A DNA stretch of 64,000 nucleotides. It comes from Litomosoides sigmodontis. Lineage: Eukaryota; Nematoda; Chromadorea; Rhabditida; Onchocercidae. The stretch is taken from positions 10,194,190-10,258,189 of the forward strand of contig OY718806.1 of assembly GCA_963070105.1 (NCBI GenBank), read 5' to 3'. This document shows, piece after piece, positions 16,156-26,790 of the stretch; position 1 is the stretch's first letter, and each line of letters begins with the position of its first letter. The position numbers were made by a program, and so were the translations under genes. The notes under the pieces were generated by a model. The model was not told the DNA's origin. It did not search any database and saw only the letters and a list, made by a program, of their open reading frames with translations.

Positions 16156-19048
16156 CTAACTAGTTGTGGAGGAAAATTTTTTATCAAATCCTTGCATATC
16201 TGCAAGCTTATCTTCTTCTGGGATGCGATGAGTGAGATCTTCGTATTCATGTAGTCTTGCAACGCGCATCATAAGCTGCAAACAAACAATTTATCGAAAG
16301 TAACTAAATTCAAATTAGAAAAATGGTCAAATCAAAACTCGTTAATCGGCAAAGAAACAGTGTGAAATGGTACGAAAAAAGTTTACCCGACTACGTCCAC
16401 GTTTTTTTTTCCGTTCCTTTTTCGTCAAACCCAACAGTGCATTTGGTACACCCCTTTCCTTCAAAGTAGCCTTAAGTTGAACCATTTGTTGTTTCTTCAA
16501 TTCCAAGTATTTTGCACGGAGTTTTTGAAATGTGTCACTGAAAAAACTGGTGCAATAGACGGCTGTTTTGTAAGACCAAAAAAAGACATTGTTGAACATG
16601 CTTGAGATTAGAATCCTTATAGAATAGAAAAAAAGGGGTGGACAGTTTGAAAACAAAACCCATTACAATGAATATGCTTGTATGTTATGGAAATATTTCT
16701 TTGGACGTTGGTTGGAGTTTTTTGAGTTACTATCGCATCGCTTTTGCTTTTGTCGGTGTACACGTTTTCGCCTAGAATGAATTGCGTTACAATTCTCAAT
16801 TGAGTCTCAAATTAAAATCGCCAGTTAAATGATTTTTTATAATCTAACAATCAGGATAACCCAAAATCTTGCGAGGCATACCTTGCATTGCTATAAAAAA
16901 AAAAGCTATAAAAAATAAACTTCCAAACACGTACTTCTTAGTAGCAGCACCAACTTCGCTTAACATACATTCTTCGGGAACATCAGTTCCAACATCTCTG
17001 AACGTTTTCTCTAATTCATTAGCAACTGGAACTGTTAACTTTAATATATTATTGATTATAACATCCAAACAAATAAATATTCTAGGATACTATATCTATT
17101 GCATTTAGTGTCTTTACATATATTAAAACGGCACCATTATTTGCATCACCAGTCGTTTTGGACTTTTTAAACAGTACTCCATCCATTTCAAGACTCGACT
17201 GCCTCTTTCGCTTTCTCCGCTTGCTGTGATTTCTCTCCCCACCTCTTGCAACATCAGTAGTGCTATCCACACCTACCTCCATTTTTTCGCCATCTGCTTC
17301 CATTGCCTCTGAACTCAAGATTTTCTTATAAATTTACGAAGGTATAATCTGAATCAATTTCCAGTACTTCATTCTGAGGCTATGCAAGTTCGAAAGAAAA
17401 AATGACCCGGCCACTAAATAATACACATCCCTAAAGTGAAAAAAAAGTTTTTTCTTCCCCTTTACCTCTAATTTTAGCTTTCAAAATTCCTTTTAAAACA
17501 ATGATGAACTATGCCAAATTTCAGTTTATAAATCTGAAGATCATACCTTCATTTTTAATCTTCTGCTCCTCAGTCTTTTTTTTTTTCTTGCGACTTGTTC
17601 TTTGCAGCTTCTTGCTCCTATTCTTTAATGTGGAATTCGCTGACTTTTTCACTGCCTTTTTTCTTTCCAACTTCAGCTTTTTGCGCCGTTTGCTAGCAGC
17701 TTTCTTCCGCAACAACCGGTGGAACTACAAACAATTTACGAAGTGACGCGAAAAAGAAAACTGGATCCATTTTGAACTAGATCCGTAAAAAAATCTCCCA
17801 ATAACGTTTAATTATTAGCCAACACTCAAATATTACCACCACTTCTTCAAAATAACAAATCAGTTACTTTAATAAAATCTACTGGGGTCTGCTCATCCAC
17901 AAATTTGATAAAAGCACTTTGGAAAAATCTGCCGGTACACGTAGCAGATGTAGATTCTTCAGATGATGTGGACATATGATTTGTGGCAGAATTCTTTTTC
18001 TGATTTACTTTTCCCTCCATGATTGGACGTACAAATACAACAGTACCAAACGTTGATGCCCATTTTTGCAATGAATCCACTTCGCAACCAGGAGGTAAGT
18101 TATCCTAAAGAAATTTCGTTAAGGAATGCGAATCTCCTCTGACCCGGAACAGAAACCACTCTCCTTTATGTACAAAACAATGCATTTATGATAAAATTTT
18201 ACTATCGAAAATATCACATGAAGCTTAAGATGAACTTAAGCAGCTGAATCGAAGTACTACTAATATAGCATAGTCCTTCCAAACTGCAATTCAATCTAAT
18301 CAAACGTCTTCAAAAAAAAGAGCTTACCACATAAACAACGGTAGAACTTTGATCCATATCATTTGCTTTCAGTACAAGTTGAAGACTGTTCACTGAATTA
18401 CCAACGATTGAAAAAAATTTTGACAAATTTCCAATGCTGATAAGCGCTTCGCAACTTAGTCTTTGATATTCATCAGAATCTAATTTCAATAACTTTATTA
18501 CCGATGATAGAGGAGCACTCACTGCACAATCCATATCTGTTTCTAGGATATTTTGAATTGGCGAGTCACTCGTACATAGTGCTATTTCAATCTGTAAATC
18601 AACTGCATATAAGGGTAGGCAAAACTCATTGCCTCGCAAAACTCAGTTTTCAGTGTTACTGATTAGAAATCACTCATATTGCCTTGACATAAATTAGGCC
18701 TTTTAACGTACCTCAATACCCAAATTGAATATCAGTAAATGAATGAAATCATTTAATTACGTAAATTAAGGATTACTTCTTCCTTGCATGCCAGTGAACA
18801 AAAGCTTACAACCCATGATCACAGAAATTCATGCCAAACTAATGATAAAGCTGAACTCCAAAAAAATAAAATAAATTTGCCTTTTCCCTAATTGTCCGTC
18901 TAAGAGCTTTTGTTCGCGGTCTCTTACGTCTTCGTTTCTTATTACATTTTTTCCTTGATGAAACATTTTTCGAATTAATGCTAGCTTTATTGCTCGGATG
19001 TCCTAAATTGTCATCGTCGTTAAATTTCTGGTCAACATCACATTCCAT
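16156..19048 (-). CDS. LARP7: La-related protein 7-like (La motif + RRM), apparently without C-terminal xRRM
   Basis: RNA-binding protein of the La/LARP7 family, which in animals binds 3' UUU-OH ends and stabilises 7SK snRNA. Exons: 19048-18881, 18591-18328, 18104-17868, 17724-17547, 17308-17118, 17038-16935, 16771-16667, 16537-16387, 16275-16156; 505 residues, phases close throughout. A lysine-rich N-terminus (KKRRRKRPR) is followed by a divergent La motif (about 48-130), then an RRM (about 139-223: VVYVDNLPPG, FGTVVFVRP, SAFIKFVDE) with about 25 extra residues between strands 2 and 3. A long basic linker (exons 4-5) leads to KLRAKYLELKKQQMVQLKATL, which parallels the conserved helix before the human xRRM. 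The protein then ends about 80 residues later with no RRM-like fold. Intron 1 appears to use a GC donor (AAG|GCAAAT). LARP7 identity rests on domain order plus the YLELKK helix; a generic La-family protein is the alternative. Confidence 0.8.
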
Positions 19049-19475
19049 TTCGACCACCTTAATAATTAAGACAAAGATTTTTTAGAAAAAAATGTTCCTT
19101 TGAGAGGGAAATAAAGGCAAAAAGTCTTTACACATTTGTCTAATAGATACATCAAAAACCAAAAAAGATGGTCAACATTATTGCAACTATCTCATTCAAT
19201 GGTATGGTTAATATAGACTAAAACATATATTATTGTTTCTCATATATTTAAGTACTCTCTCCAGAAACACCAAGTACCAATTAACCACCGCACAATTGAG
19301 TCGATTGATCTGGACAGCTACGACAAATTTAAGAACTCTGTAAATTTGAATATACGTTGCGACAGAAATTTTCATTCCGTTGTATCACAGGGAGGTGCTT
19401 GTATGAGATACATTAGGTGTGGTTTCGGATGCTAAAGTTAACGAAGTGGGTGCAACAGCTTGTGTTTCAAGACTG
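19049..19475. promoter_or_regulatory. Shared divergent promoter of LARP7-like and WDR46 genes
   Basis: The two start codons face away from each other 427 bp apart with no gene between. Possible trans-splice acceptors are ATTATTAAG just upstream of the LARP7-like ATG and GTTTCAAG (or TATCACAG near 19390) upstream of the WDR46 ATG. No TATA box or named motif can be assigned with confidence. Confidence 0.5.
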
Positions 19476-22400
19476 ATGCGGGGTGATGTAAAGGATATGG
19501 ACACTAAGGTCGTTGACCTTTCAGCGGCAAAAAGCGTACGTATCAGTTTGGCGAAATCCAGAAGACGACCTTATGTCAAGTGAGAATTTTCTTTTAATCT
19601 GGATTTTTTTGGTATTTATCACTTGATTAATATGATTAGTGTGCCGTTTTAGATTCCAAGGAATGTGTTGGTTTTAGTATTTCTCAAGAGATATGGCAAG
19701 TTTAAGCGGCTTGCAAAAATTTCTTTCAGGAAGGAAAACAGGGCATGTGAAAAGAGCTCCAGTGGTCATCGTGACATTTTTATATCACAAAATGCCTTGG
19801 AAAGGCATGATACCGGTGCTGCAAGTATTAATCCGGTAATTTTTTATATCAGGAATGATGAACATCTTTGATTGCTTTAACAAGCACTTCGTTTTGTTGT
19901 TATCGGGGTGGAGGGGTGGAGAAGATTGCTTTGAATCCTTCCTCAAAACTTATTCAGTCATGAAGTTCTAGGTAGCCCTAATTTGTTGAACTTGCGTAAG
20001 ATCCAACATATGATACATATGATAAGATATAACTTAATAAGTTTGACTAATTTACAGAAAAATGTGAAGACAAGTTTTCATAAGGCAAAACTTGAAACAA
20101 AAAGAAAAAGATTCTTGGAAAGGACGAGGGAAATTGCACGAGCGGAGATTCTTAACAACGAACATGAAGGGTAAGTGATTTTTGCCTCTTAAATACTACA
20201 TTTGATTTGCACGTTCTGTTGCAGTTAACTATTCATATCTTTACAGTTTTCTTGCTGGAGATGAGGGAGAACTTACTTATACAATCGACCAAAAAGACAT
20301 ATGCAATGCTGTAGATATTGCAAGCGCTGACAAAGTAAATTTATCACTCACTTCTGTTTTCATTTTTTGAATATCTGAAGTTCTTGGTGTTAGGAGTCAG
20401 GAAATCTGCAAAACGAATGGCATATCTTACAATTTTCAGCATTTTGATTTGCGGTTAGAACGGTTTGGTCCATATCGTGTAGATTACACACGTAATGGCC
20501 GTCATCTGTTAATTGGTGGTAAACGTGGGCATGTAGCAGCCTTTGATTGGCAAACTAAAACACTGCGTTGTGAAATAAATGTTATGGAACGAGTTCAAGA
20601 TATCAAGTAAGCAACTTTATGGAGTATATTAAGCATGGAACCTCGAAAAATGCGCAAAACTAATGCAAAGCAGTTAGATCATGAGACTTTAGAAAGCTTT
20701 CAAGATATGCATGAAATTTCCTCAAAATCTAAGATATGTTTTCCGGAATGATTTCAAATGTGGTTGCAGATGGTTACATGTTGAAACAATGTTTGCTGTC
20801 GCTCAAAAGAGATGGACGCATATTTATGACAACACCGGTGTGGAGTTGCATTGTTTGAAAGATTTGCATGATATCAAGCGCCTGGAATTTCTTCCGAGAC
20901 ATTTCTTACTCGTCGCTGGGGTAAGCTGAAAAGTCTTTAGTAATTTAAAAAATGGTGTCATTCAAATTAAGTGGTAAACTATGACTGCACAAATTTTGTT
21001 GTTACATGATATTAAGAATCAAAAATGAAAATTGTGTCCTGAAGTTATTTGTTGTTAGCGAAAAAAATAATGACACATATACACACGGTGTATGTAGTAG
21101 TCTACTTGCAGAGCAGTACATCATTTCTGCATTATTTGGATGTTTCAATGGGTAAAATGGTGCAGTCTTTTCCAACAAAACAGGGACCTCTGGATGTAAT
21201 GACCCAGAATGCGAACAACGCTATTATCCATACAGGGCATGGAAATGGTTGACATCACATATGATTTATTTTAAAACTTTTTTTATTTAGAAAAGGTTCG
21301 AAGATAGGACCGGTACTTATAACATTGGGCTGCGTAATTATCGTAGGTGATTTCAACCGTAACAGTTGCTATGTTTAGGAACAGTGCAGTTGTGGTCTCC
21401 GAATGTTAAAGGACCATTGATAAAAATGCTCGCTCATCCATGTTCGGTACGAGGCATAGCTGTAGAAAATAATTATATGGCCACGACTGGTCTCGATCAG
21501 AAGCTGAGGTAGTTTGTTTTTTGCTGTGAATTTTTAATGATCTGAGTTTTCGAGGCTTTTTTATTAAAAATTATTTAAAATTTAAATCTCTGCTTATAGA
21601 ATATGGGACGTACGTAATTATAAACAGCTGTATGCTTATACGCTACCGTTTGGGCTGGGTGAAATATCCTTCAGTCAGCGTTATGCAGTAGCTTGCAGTA
21701 TTGGAAATCAAATTCAAGTAATTTTTCAATTTCTTCTGCTTGAAAATTTCAAATTTGACTGAAACATAATTAAGGTAAACATGCATTCTGCTATTTTGTT
21801 GCATTTAGAAGTTTTTCACAGGTTCCAAATAATGCATATTTGAGTTTTTTTACAGGTTTTAAATGACGCACATTTGGGTACAACTACTGCACCTTATATG
21901 TCACACCAGTGTACGGGAGTAATTTCCAGTCTGAAATTCTGTCCATATGAAGATGTTCTTGGAGTGGGGTACCAACAAGGATTCACGAGTCTTCTTGTAC
22001 CCGGTAAATACTTCTAAAACATTATTTTCAAAAAAAATTCAAAAACCATGTTCTATTTTTAATTGTATCGACAAATTTTTTATATTTTTCACTTGCAGGA
22101 AGCGGCGAACCAAACTTCAATGCACTCTTGGCAAATCCTTACGAATCAAAAACTCAGCGGCGTGAGCGGGAAGTGAAGCAGCTTTTAGATAAAGTACCAC
22201 TCTATTGCTTCATTAATTTCATGCGAACACAATATGAATTAATTCTCTTATGACGTCTTGGTACACTTATTTTTACTTTAGATCCAGCCAGAGTTGATTA
22301 CTCTAGACACGACAGAAATCGTCCAAGTTAATACGGATTTGCTTGAGAAAGAGAATGAACGGTTAAAATTGTTGCTCCATACGAAACCACGTGAAGTGAA

Positions 22401-22706
22401 ATTTAAACCAAAAAATAAGAAGAAAGGACGAGGCAGTGCTCTAAGAAAGGTGAGGAATTTGTAAGCTAGCCAGCTGATGTCTTGATATTTTTATGCTTAA
22501 TACAGAAAAAGAGTATGTCATTGGTATACTAAGGAATTTATTATTGTTTGCAGGAACAGATCAAACAGGGCGTACAATATGAACAAAGATTTGCGGTGAA
22601 CGAGAAACGGAAGAAGTTAGAAGAGGAATTTTTGAATAAAGAAATGGTTAAAGCAGATGATTCTCCAAAAACAGTGCTCGATAGGTTCCGAAGGAAAGAT
22701 ATTTAA
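19476..22706 (+). CDS. WDR46: WDR46/Utp7, small-subunit processome WD40 protein
   Basis: Nucleolar WD40 protein of the 90S/SSU processome, needed for early 18S rRNA processing (known for yeast Utp7 and human WDR46/BING4). Exons: 19476-19580, 19653-19835, 20058-20170, 20247-20334, 20440-20606, 20770-20920, 21112-21247, 21379-21508, 21600-21717, 21856-22003, 22099-22193, 22282-22449, 22554-22706; 584 residues (human 610). Diagnostic blocks in order: [139 protein letters not shown], and the C-terminal VLDRFRRK. A lysine-rich tail precedes the last motif. The first two exons are the weak part: they keep phase but are not conserved, and exon 2 has a hydrophobic stretch unlike the family. Confidence 0.93.
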
Positions 22707-22766
22707 ATTATATTTTTTATGCTTTTTGTCATTTGTTGTTTTTCGTATATTTTTATATTATGTTTT

Positions 22767-22772
22767 AATAAA
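22767..22772 (+). terminator. Poly(A) signal AATAAA of WDR46
   Basis: Canonical hexamer 61 bases after the stop codon; the only one close to the 3' end. Confidence 0.7.
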
Positions 22773-23353
22773 CGTAAGGAAGTGTTAGATAAAGCTGGAA
22801 TTACTTCGTAACTCCCAAAATCAAGTTTCAACTGAAATTTAATCTTTCACGTTTGTTGTGATTTTCCGTCTCTGTTCATACTAAATGCTTTTATTTTTGA
22901 GATACTTGTTACACTGAAGAAATTTTGTTCATCGTTTGTTATTACGATTTTGATTTTTTAATAAAATTGCCATTTTGTTTCCGGAAGAGAGATTTACGAA
23001 ATGTGTTGCTTACGGCTTTTCACTGCCGGCTCATGTGTTATATTTGGTAGGGAAAAATTTTGTGTTAGTGGTTTGCTCTTTCAGGCATTGGGTTTATAAG
23101 GAGTTCATAACATTTTGCATATCTTCTGTTTATTCTAATAACTATGTGGTGATAAATTGAGTGGCTAATAGTGTATAATAGATCGTACAATATTTTGTTG
23201 AGGCAATTTTGAGCAGGCCTCCGCACTGAGTTTTTGGTGAGTTTTGATCTTGAATACTCATTCTTATGAACGTTCTATATTTCAGGAAATTGTATTTAAT
23301 TTCTAAACCATCGCTAGTACATTATCTAGAATCAAAGTAAAATTATTGGTCAT
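22773..23353. other. Intercistronic spacer WDR46-TMEM41B
   Basis: T-rich, no coding signal. TATATTTCAG ending near 23285 is a good trans-splice acceptor for the TMEM41B mRNA. The about 580 bp spacing on one strand allows either an operon or two promoters. Confidence 0.5.
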
Positions 23354-25238
23354 ATGGCTTTCAACAAGTTCTTGTCCCTGATATGTATCTTGTTTGGTAT
23401 TTCCCTAATTTTATTTACGCTGTATATCAACTTTCCAGAACTGACTGAGTAAGTTTGAAATCATCTTTCAATCTCTTTTATTAGTTTAAAATGTCGCTTG
23501 CTATCTTTGATATCTTCTATCAATTCTCTTTGGAGGTTGGTTCTCTTTTATATTACCTTAAACCAATTTCTTTATTATTTATACATTTCAAAATTTTTTG
23601 GCAGGAGGGATTGTATTGTATCTGCAACTTCAGCATGTAGAATTTAACGAAAGATTTTTTCTTTATCTAACGTTCTATGTTCTGCTTACCAACAGAAGAT
23701 AGGAAACGATAATAAGACTGAAACCAAGTCTGTTATGTACTAGTCGTCGGAACGTAATCCGCTAAAAAGGTTGAATTTTAAATACAGTTTTACGTATGAA
23801 TCGATTTCCAGATCATTCTTATTTTCTCTTTAATGTGCTGGTGTATTTCAGCGATGAAAGGGTTGATTTTAAACTACCAAAGGACTTAACGCAAGTAAAG
23901 CGACTGGGTTTGGTTCTTTCTAAGTACAAGGATAAACATTATTATACTGTTCTGTTTGGTATATCAATTGTGTACATCATGTGAGTTTGTGATTTCTCTT
24001 TCCCGACTTGTACGTTCAGTAACTCTATATGAGGAAGTTATTTACCGTTGAAATAACCACATGATTAGTATAATGAGATCGAATATTTTCGATCTCTTTA
24101 GCTTTGAATTTTGATTTCTCTGACTTCATATTTACATCTACGTTTCAGGTTGCAGTCGTTAGCTATTCCTGGTTCTATTTTCCTTACCGTTCTTTCAGGA
24201 TATTTATTTTCATTTCCAGTTGCGCTGTCTTTGGTGTGTATGGTAAGTATGATTGGTGTCAAATTGTTTTCTTGCAGATTAATACCAAAAAAAAGTAATT
24301 GAAATAAGCAAGTTTTAGTGTTCTGCGTGTGGCGCGCAGATGTGTTATTTTTTTGCTCTTCTATTTGGACGTGAAAGAATTATGGCATTTGCACCGGAAA
24401 AAATAAGCAAATGGAAAAATGAGGTTTGATTACTAGTTTTAGAATCTCGAATGTTGAGCTGTACATTTTACGAATCCATCTTTGTTCTAAATAGTGACAA
24501 GAAAAATGGGCAAAATGATAATCCATTACTGCATTACTAGTGGATGTGAGCTTTGAATTAACATAAAATTAAACTTTTGAAGAAGTCTTTTAATGAACGG
24601 TAACTGTTTTAAAGTAATGAATTAAAAAAGGTTTTGGCAAGTCTGAACACATCGAAGTAGCTTTTACAAATACTTTTATTTCATAATTGAATGATGCTAT
24701 ATAAAGAGTCTTTAGACTTTAATTTTATTTTAATTTTAGTTTTGTCTTTTTTCAGATTTCTGATTTTGATAGTCTCTTTTATTTTATAATTTTTCTACGA
24801 ATAACGCCTATTTTACCGAATTGGCTCATAAATCTTGCTGCTCCTATATTTAATGTTCCAGTGTCAGCGTTTTTTTTCGGAACATTTTTAGGTGAGTGGC
24901 TTTTTTTTTCTCCGTGATCCTTACTTCGCAGTGTAAATTATAAGTTTATTTCATTATGCTGTGATTTTTGGTTGTTTATTATTTCTTATGTTCCTCTTCA
25001 ATAACTGTTTTTCAAGTAACGGTTATGACTTTCAGGCGTAGCACCACCATCGTGTATTTACATTCAAGCAGGTGCAACTCTTCAAAGGTTAACACATATA
25101 GGAGCAGCTTGGTCATGGAGTGCCATTTCAGTAGTAGCTTTTACCGCGGTTCTGTCTTTAATTCCTATCTTCGCTAAACGGCTAAATAAGGGCAATGGAA
25201 TTTTCGGTAGATTAAGGAAAAATATAAAAAGCTCGTAA
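23354..25238 (+). CDS. TMEM41B: TMEM41B/Stasimon, ER scramblase of the VTT (DedA) family
   Basis: Multi-pass ER membrane protein. TMEM41B is known as a phospholipid scramblase acting in autophagosome formation and lipid mobilisation, and as Stasimon in motor circuits. Exons: 23354-23448, 23852-23980, 24149-24242, 24319-24423, 24756-24891, 25036-25238; 253 residues (human 291), phases close. N-terminal membrane segment (LICILFGISLILFTLYI), then VDFKLPKDL, LGLVLSKYKDKHYY, and LAIPGSIFLTVLSGYLFSF, the entry to the VTT domain. Next come the LVCMCSACGAQMCY block, LLFGRERI, FLRITPILPNWLINL with the conserved Arg/Pro re-entrant motif, and FFGTFLGVAPPSC, ending in a lysine-rich cytosolic tail. All core VTT motifs are intact. 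It resembles TMEM41B more than TMEM41A in the KLPxDL...LSKYKD segment. Confidence 0.95.
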
Positions 25239-25462
25239 ATATACACGAATGAATCGCATATGAAATTGTCCTACTAGAAAAGTTCCTCTCAGTAGTGCTA
25301 AGCGATCGAAAAATTTTTAATATTTATAAACAGGACAACTAAAATGCCAAAATTATCAATACTGCTATCCATCTGCTATTGTTAACCTCTTTCAAGTGGT
25401 TGTGCTGCAGTTGAAATAGTAATAGAATCATTCAAATTAAAGATGGAATATATTTATAATTT

Positions 25463-25468
25463 AATAAA
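25463..25468 (+). terminator. Poly(A) signal AATAAA of TMEM41B
   Basis: AATAAATAAA cluster 225 bases after the stop codon. Confidence 0.6.
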
Positions 25469-26790
25469 TAAAAGATTTTCTATATAGTTTAGGTTTTCTA
25501 CACCCAGCATTAAAGTACCTTTGACGTAGGTAATATGCTCTTCTTTTTCTGATATTTTTAGCTTAACTGTTCTTCAGCTAGTCTCGACTACATCTTTCGT
25601 GATTTAAAATCCGTAATCTACGAAGAACCTTAACCGTATAAGCAAAAGTAGATATATGATAATAAGAGAAGATTGGTGAGTCTTGAAATTATTTTCGCCT
25701 GAAGATTTTTTATGGGTGAGAATTTCTGGCTCTTTATGTTCCTAACATTAAAGCTGCACCACGCAAAGAAACGTTAATCGTTCAGGCCTTCCAGAAGTTC
25801 TTATAACTTCTGAAGATCTGGCTATTACTAACATTCCGGTGATAGCACATTTACTTCAGTTGGGCCTATGAAAAGCAGTTTGTGGATATAATTTGGAGTC
25901 TCATAGCTACTTCTTAAGGGGGGACCAAGGCTTACTAAACGACACATTTGGAGGCTGTGATTCATTCTAGAAGAATGTGAGATATTGTCGTGGTATGAAA
26001 GCGTTTTCTTTTTATATATTATGTGATATTTTATGACTGAGACATACATTTTGTTAGCTGTAATTTGATATTTTTCAAATTCGCACCACTGATTGTGTTT
26101 CAAAGGTTCATGAGAACATGCAGATAAATTTACTTAGAGATTTGTTATGTCGTTGATTTTTTGCAGTTCACTGTAACTGGTAATCGATGATTGTACTCCT
26201 CGGATACACTAAGATGTTCCACACTTCGAAGATTGTATTTATTGTCTACAACAGAAATCACATCCATACAAAATGACAGCGTCTAAATCTAGCACCCGTT
26301 GGAAATTTCATTTTGGAATGATTGACGTCATTTTTATGGGATAACATTATGATAGTTGAGATTTGAAATGCAGGTTGAACCGGTAGATGCCTTAATAAGT
26401 GCATCAATTAATTTAGCTTCCATCCTACATTGTTAGGTAAAAATCGCTTCTAGTACGCCTGACTTCGTATATGCAAGTTAGTGAGTTTTCTACCCTGATG
26501 GCTCCTTCCGTAGACCTGGAAATTTATAGAGAACCTCCCTGAGAGGTTATTTTTCAGCTCTTTTATTTCCCTGCTTTAATCATAAAATATGTCAACCTGT
26601 GTTTCAACAGTTGTAAATTAATGCATACACAAATGAGAAAATCGAATTCTTGAGAGTAATAAACTCCGTTTGTCATTTAGTTGTGGCGGCTCGTTTGAAA
26701 ATCTCCCCCTAATATGCTACGAAACAGCAAAAGCGATTGTTTGAATTCGATGTTGCAGTAACATTTTAAAATTTTCGCTAATTCAGACTG
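25469..26790. other. Convergent intergenic stretch, nothing recognised
   Basis: Lies between the 3' ends of TMEM41B (+) and the unknown gene on the minus strand. A 91-codon minus-strand frame (26103-25828) begins at a non-ATG codon and shows no domain, so it is not called. An AATAAA on the minus strand at 26243-26238 could end the unknown gene. Confidence 0.5.
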
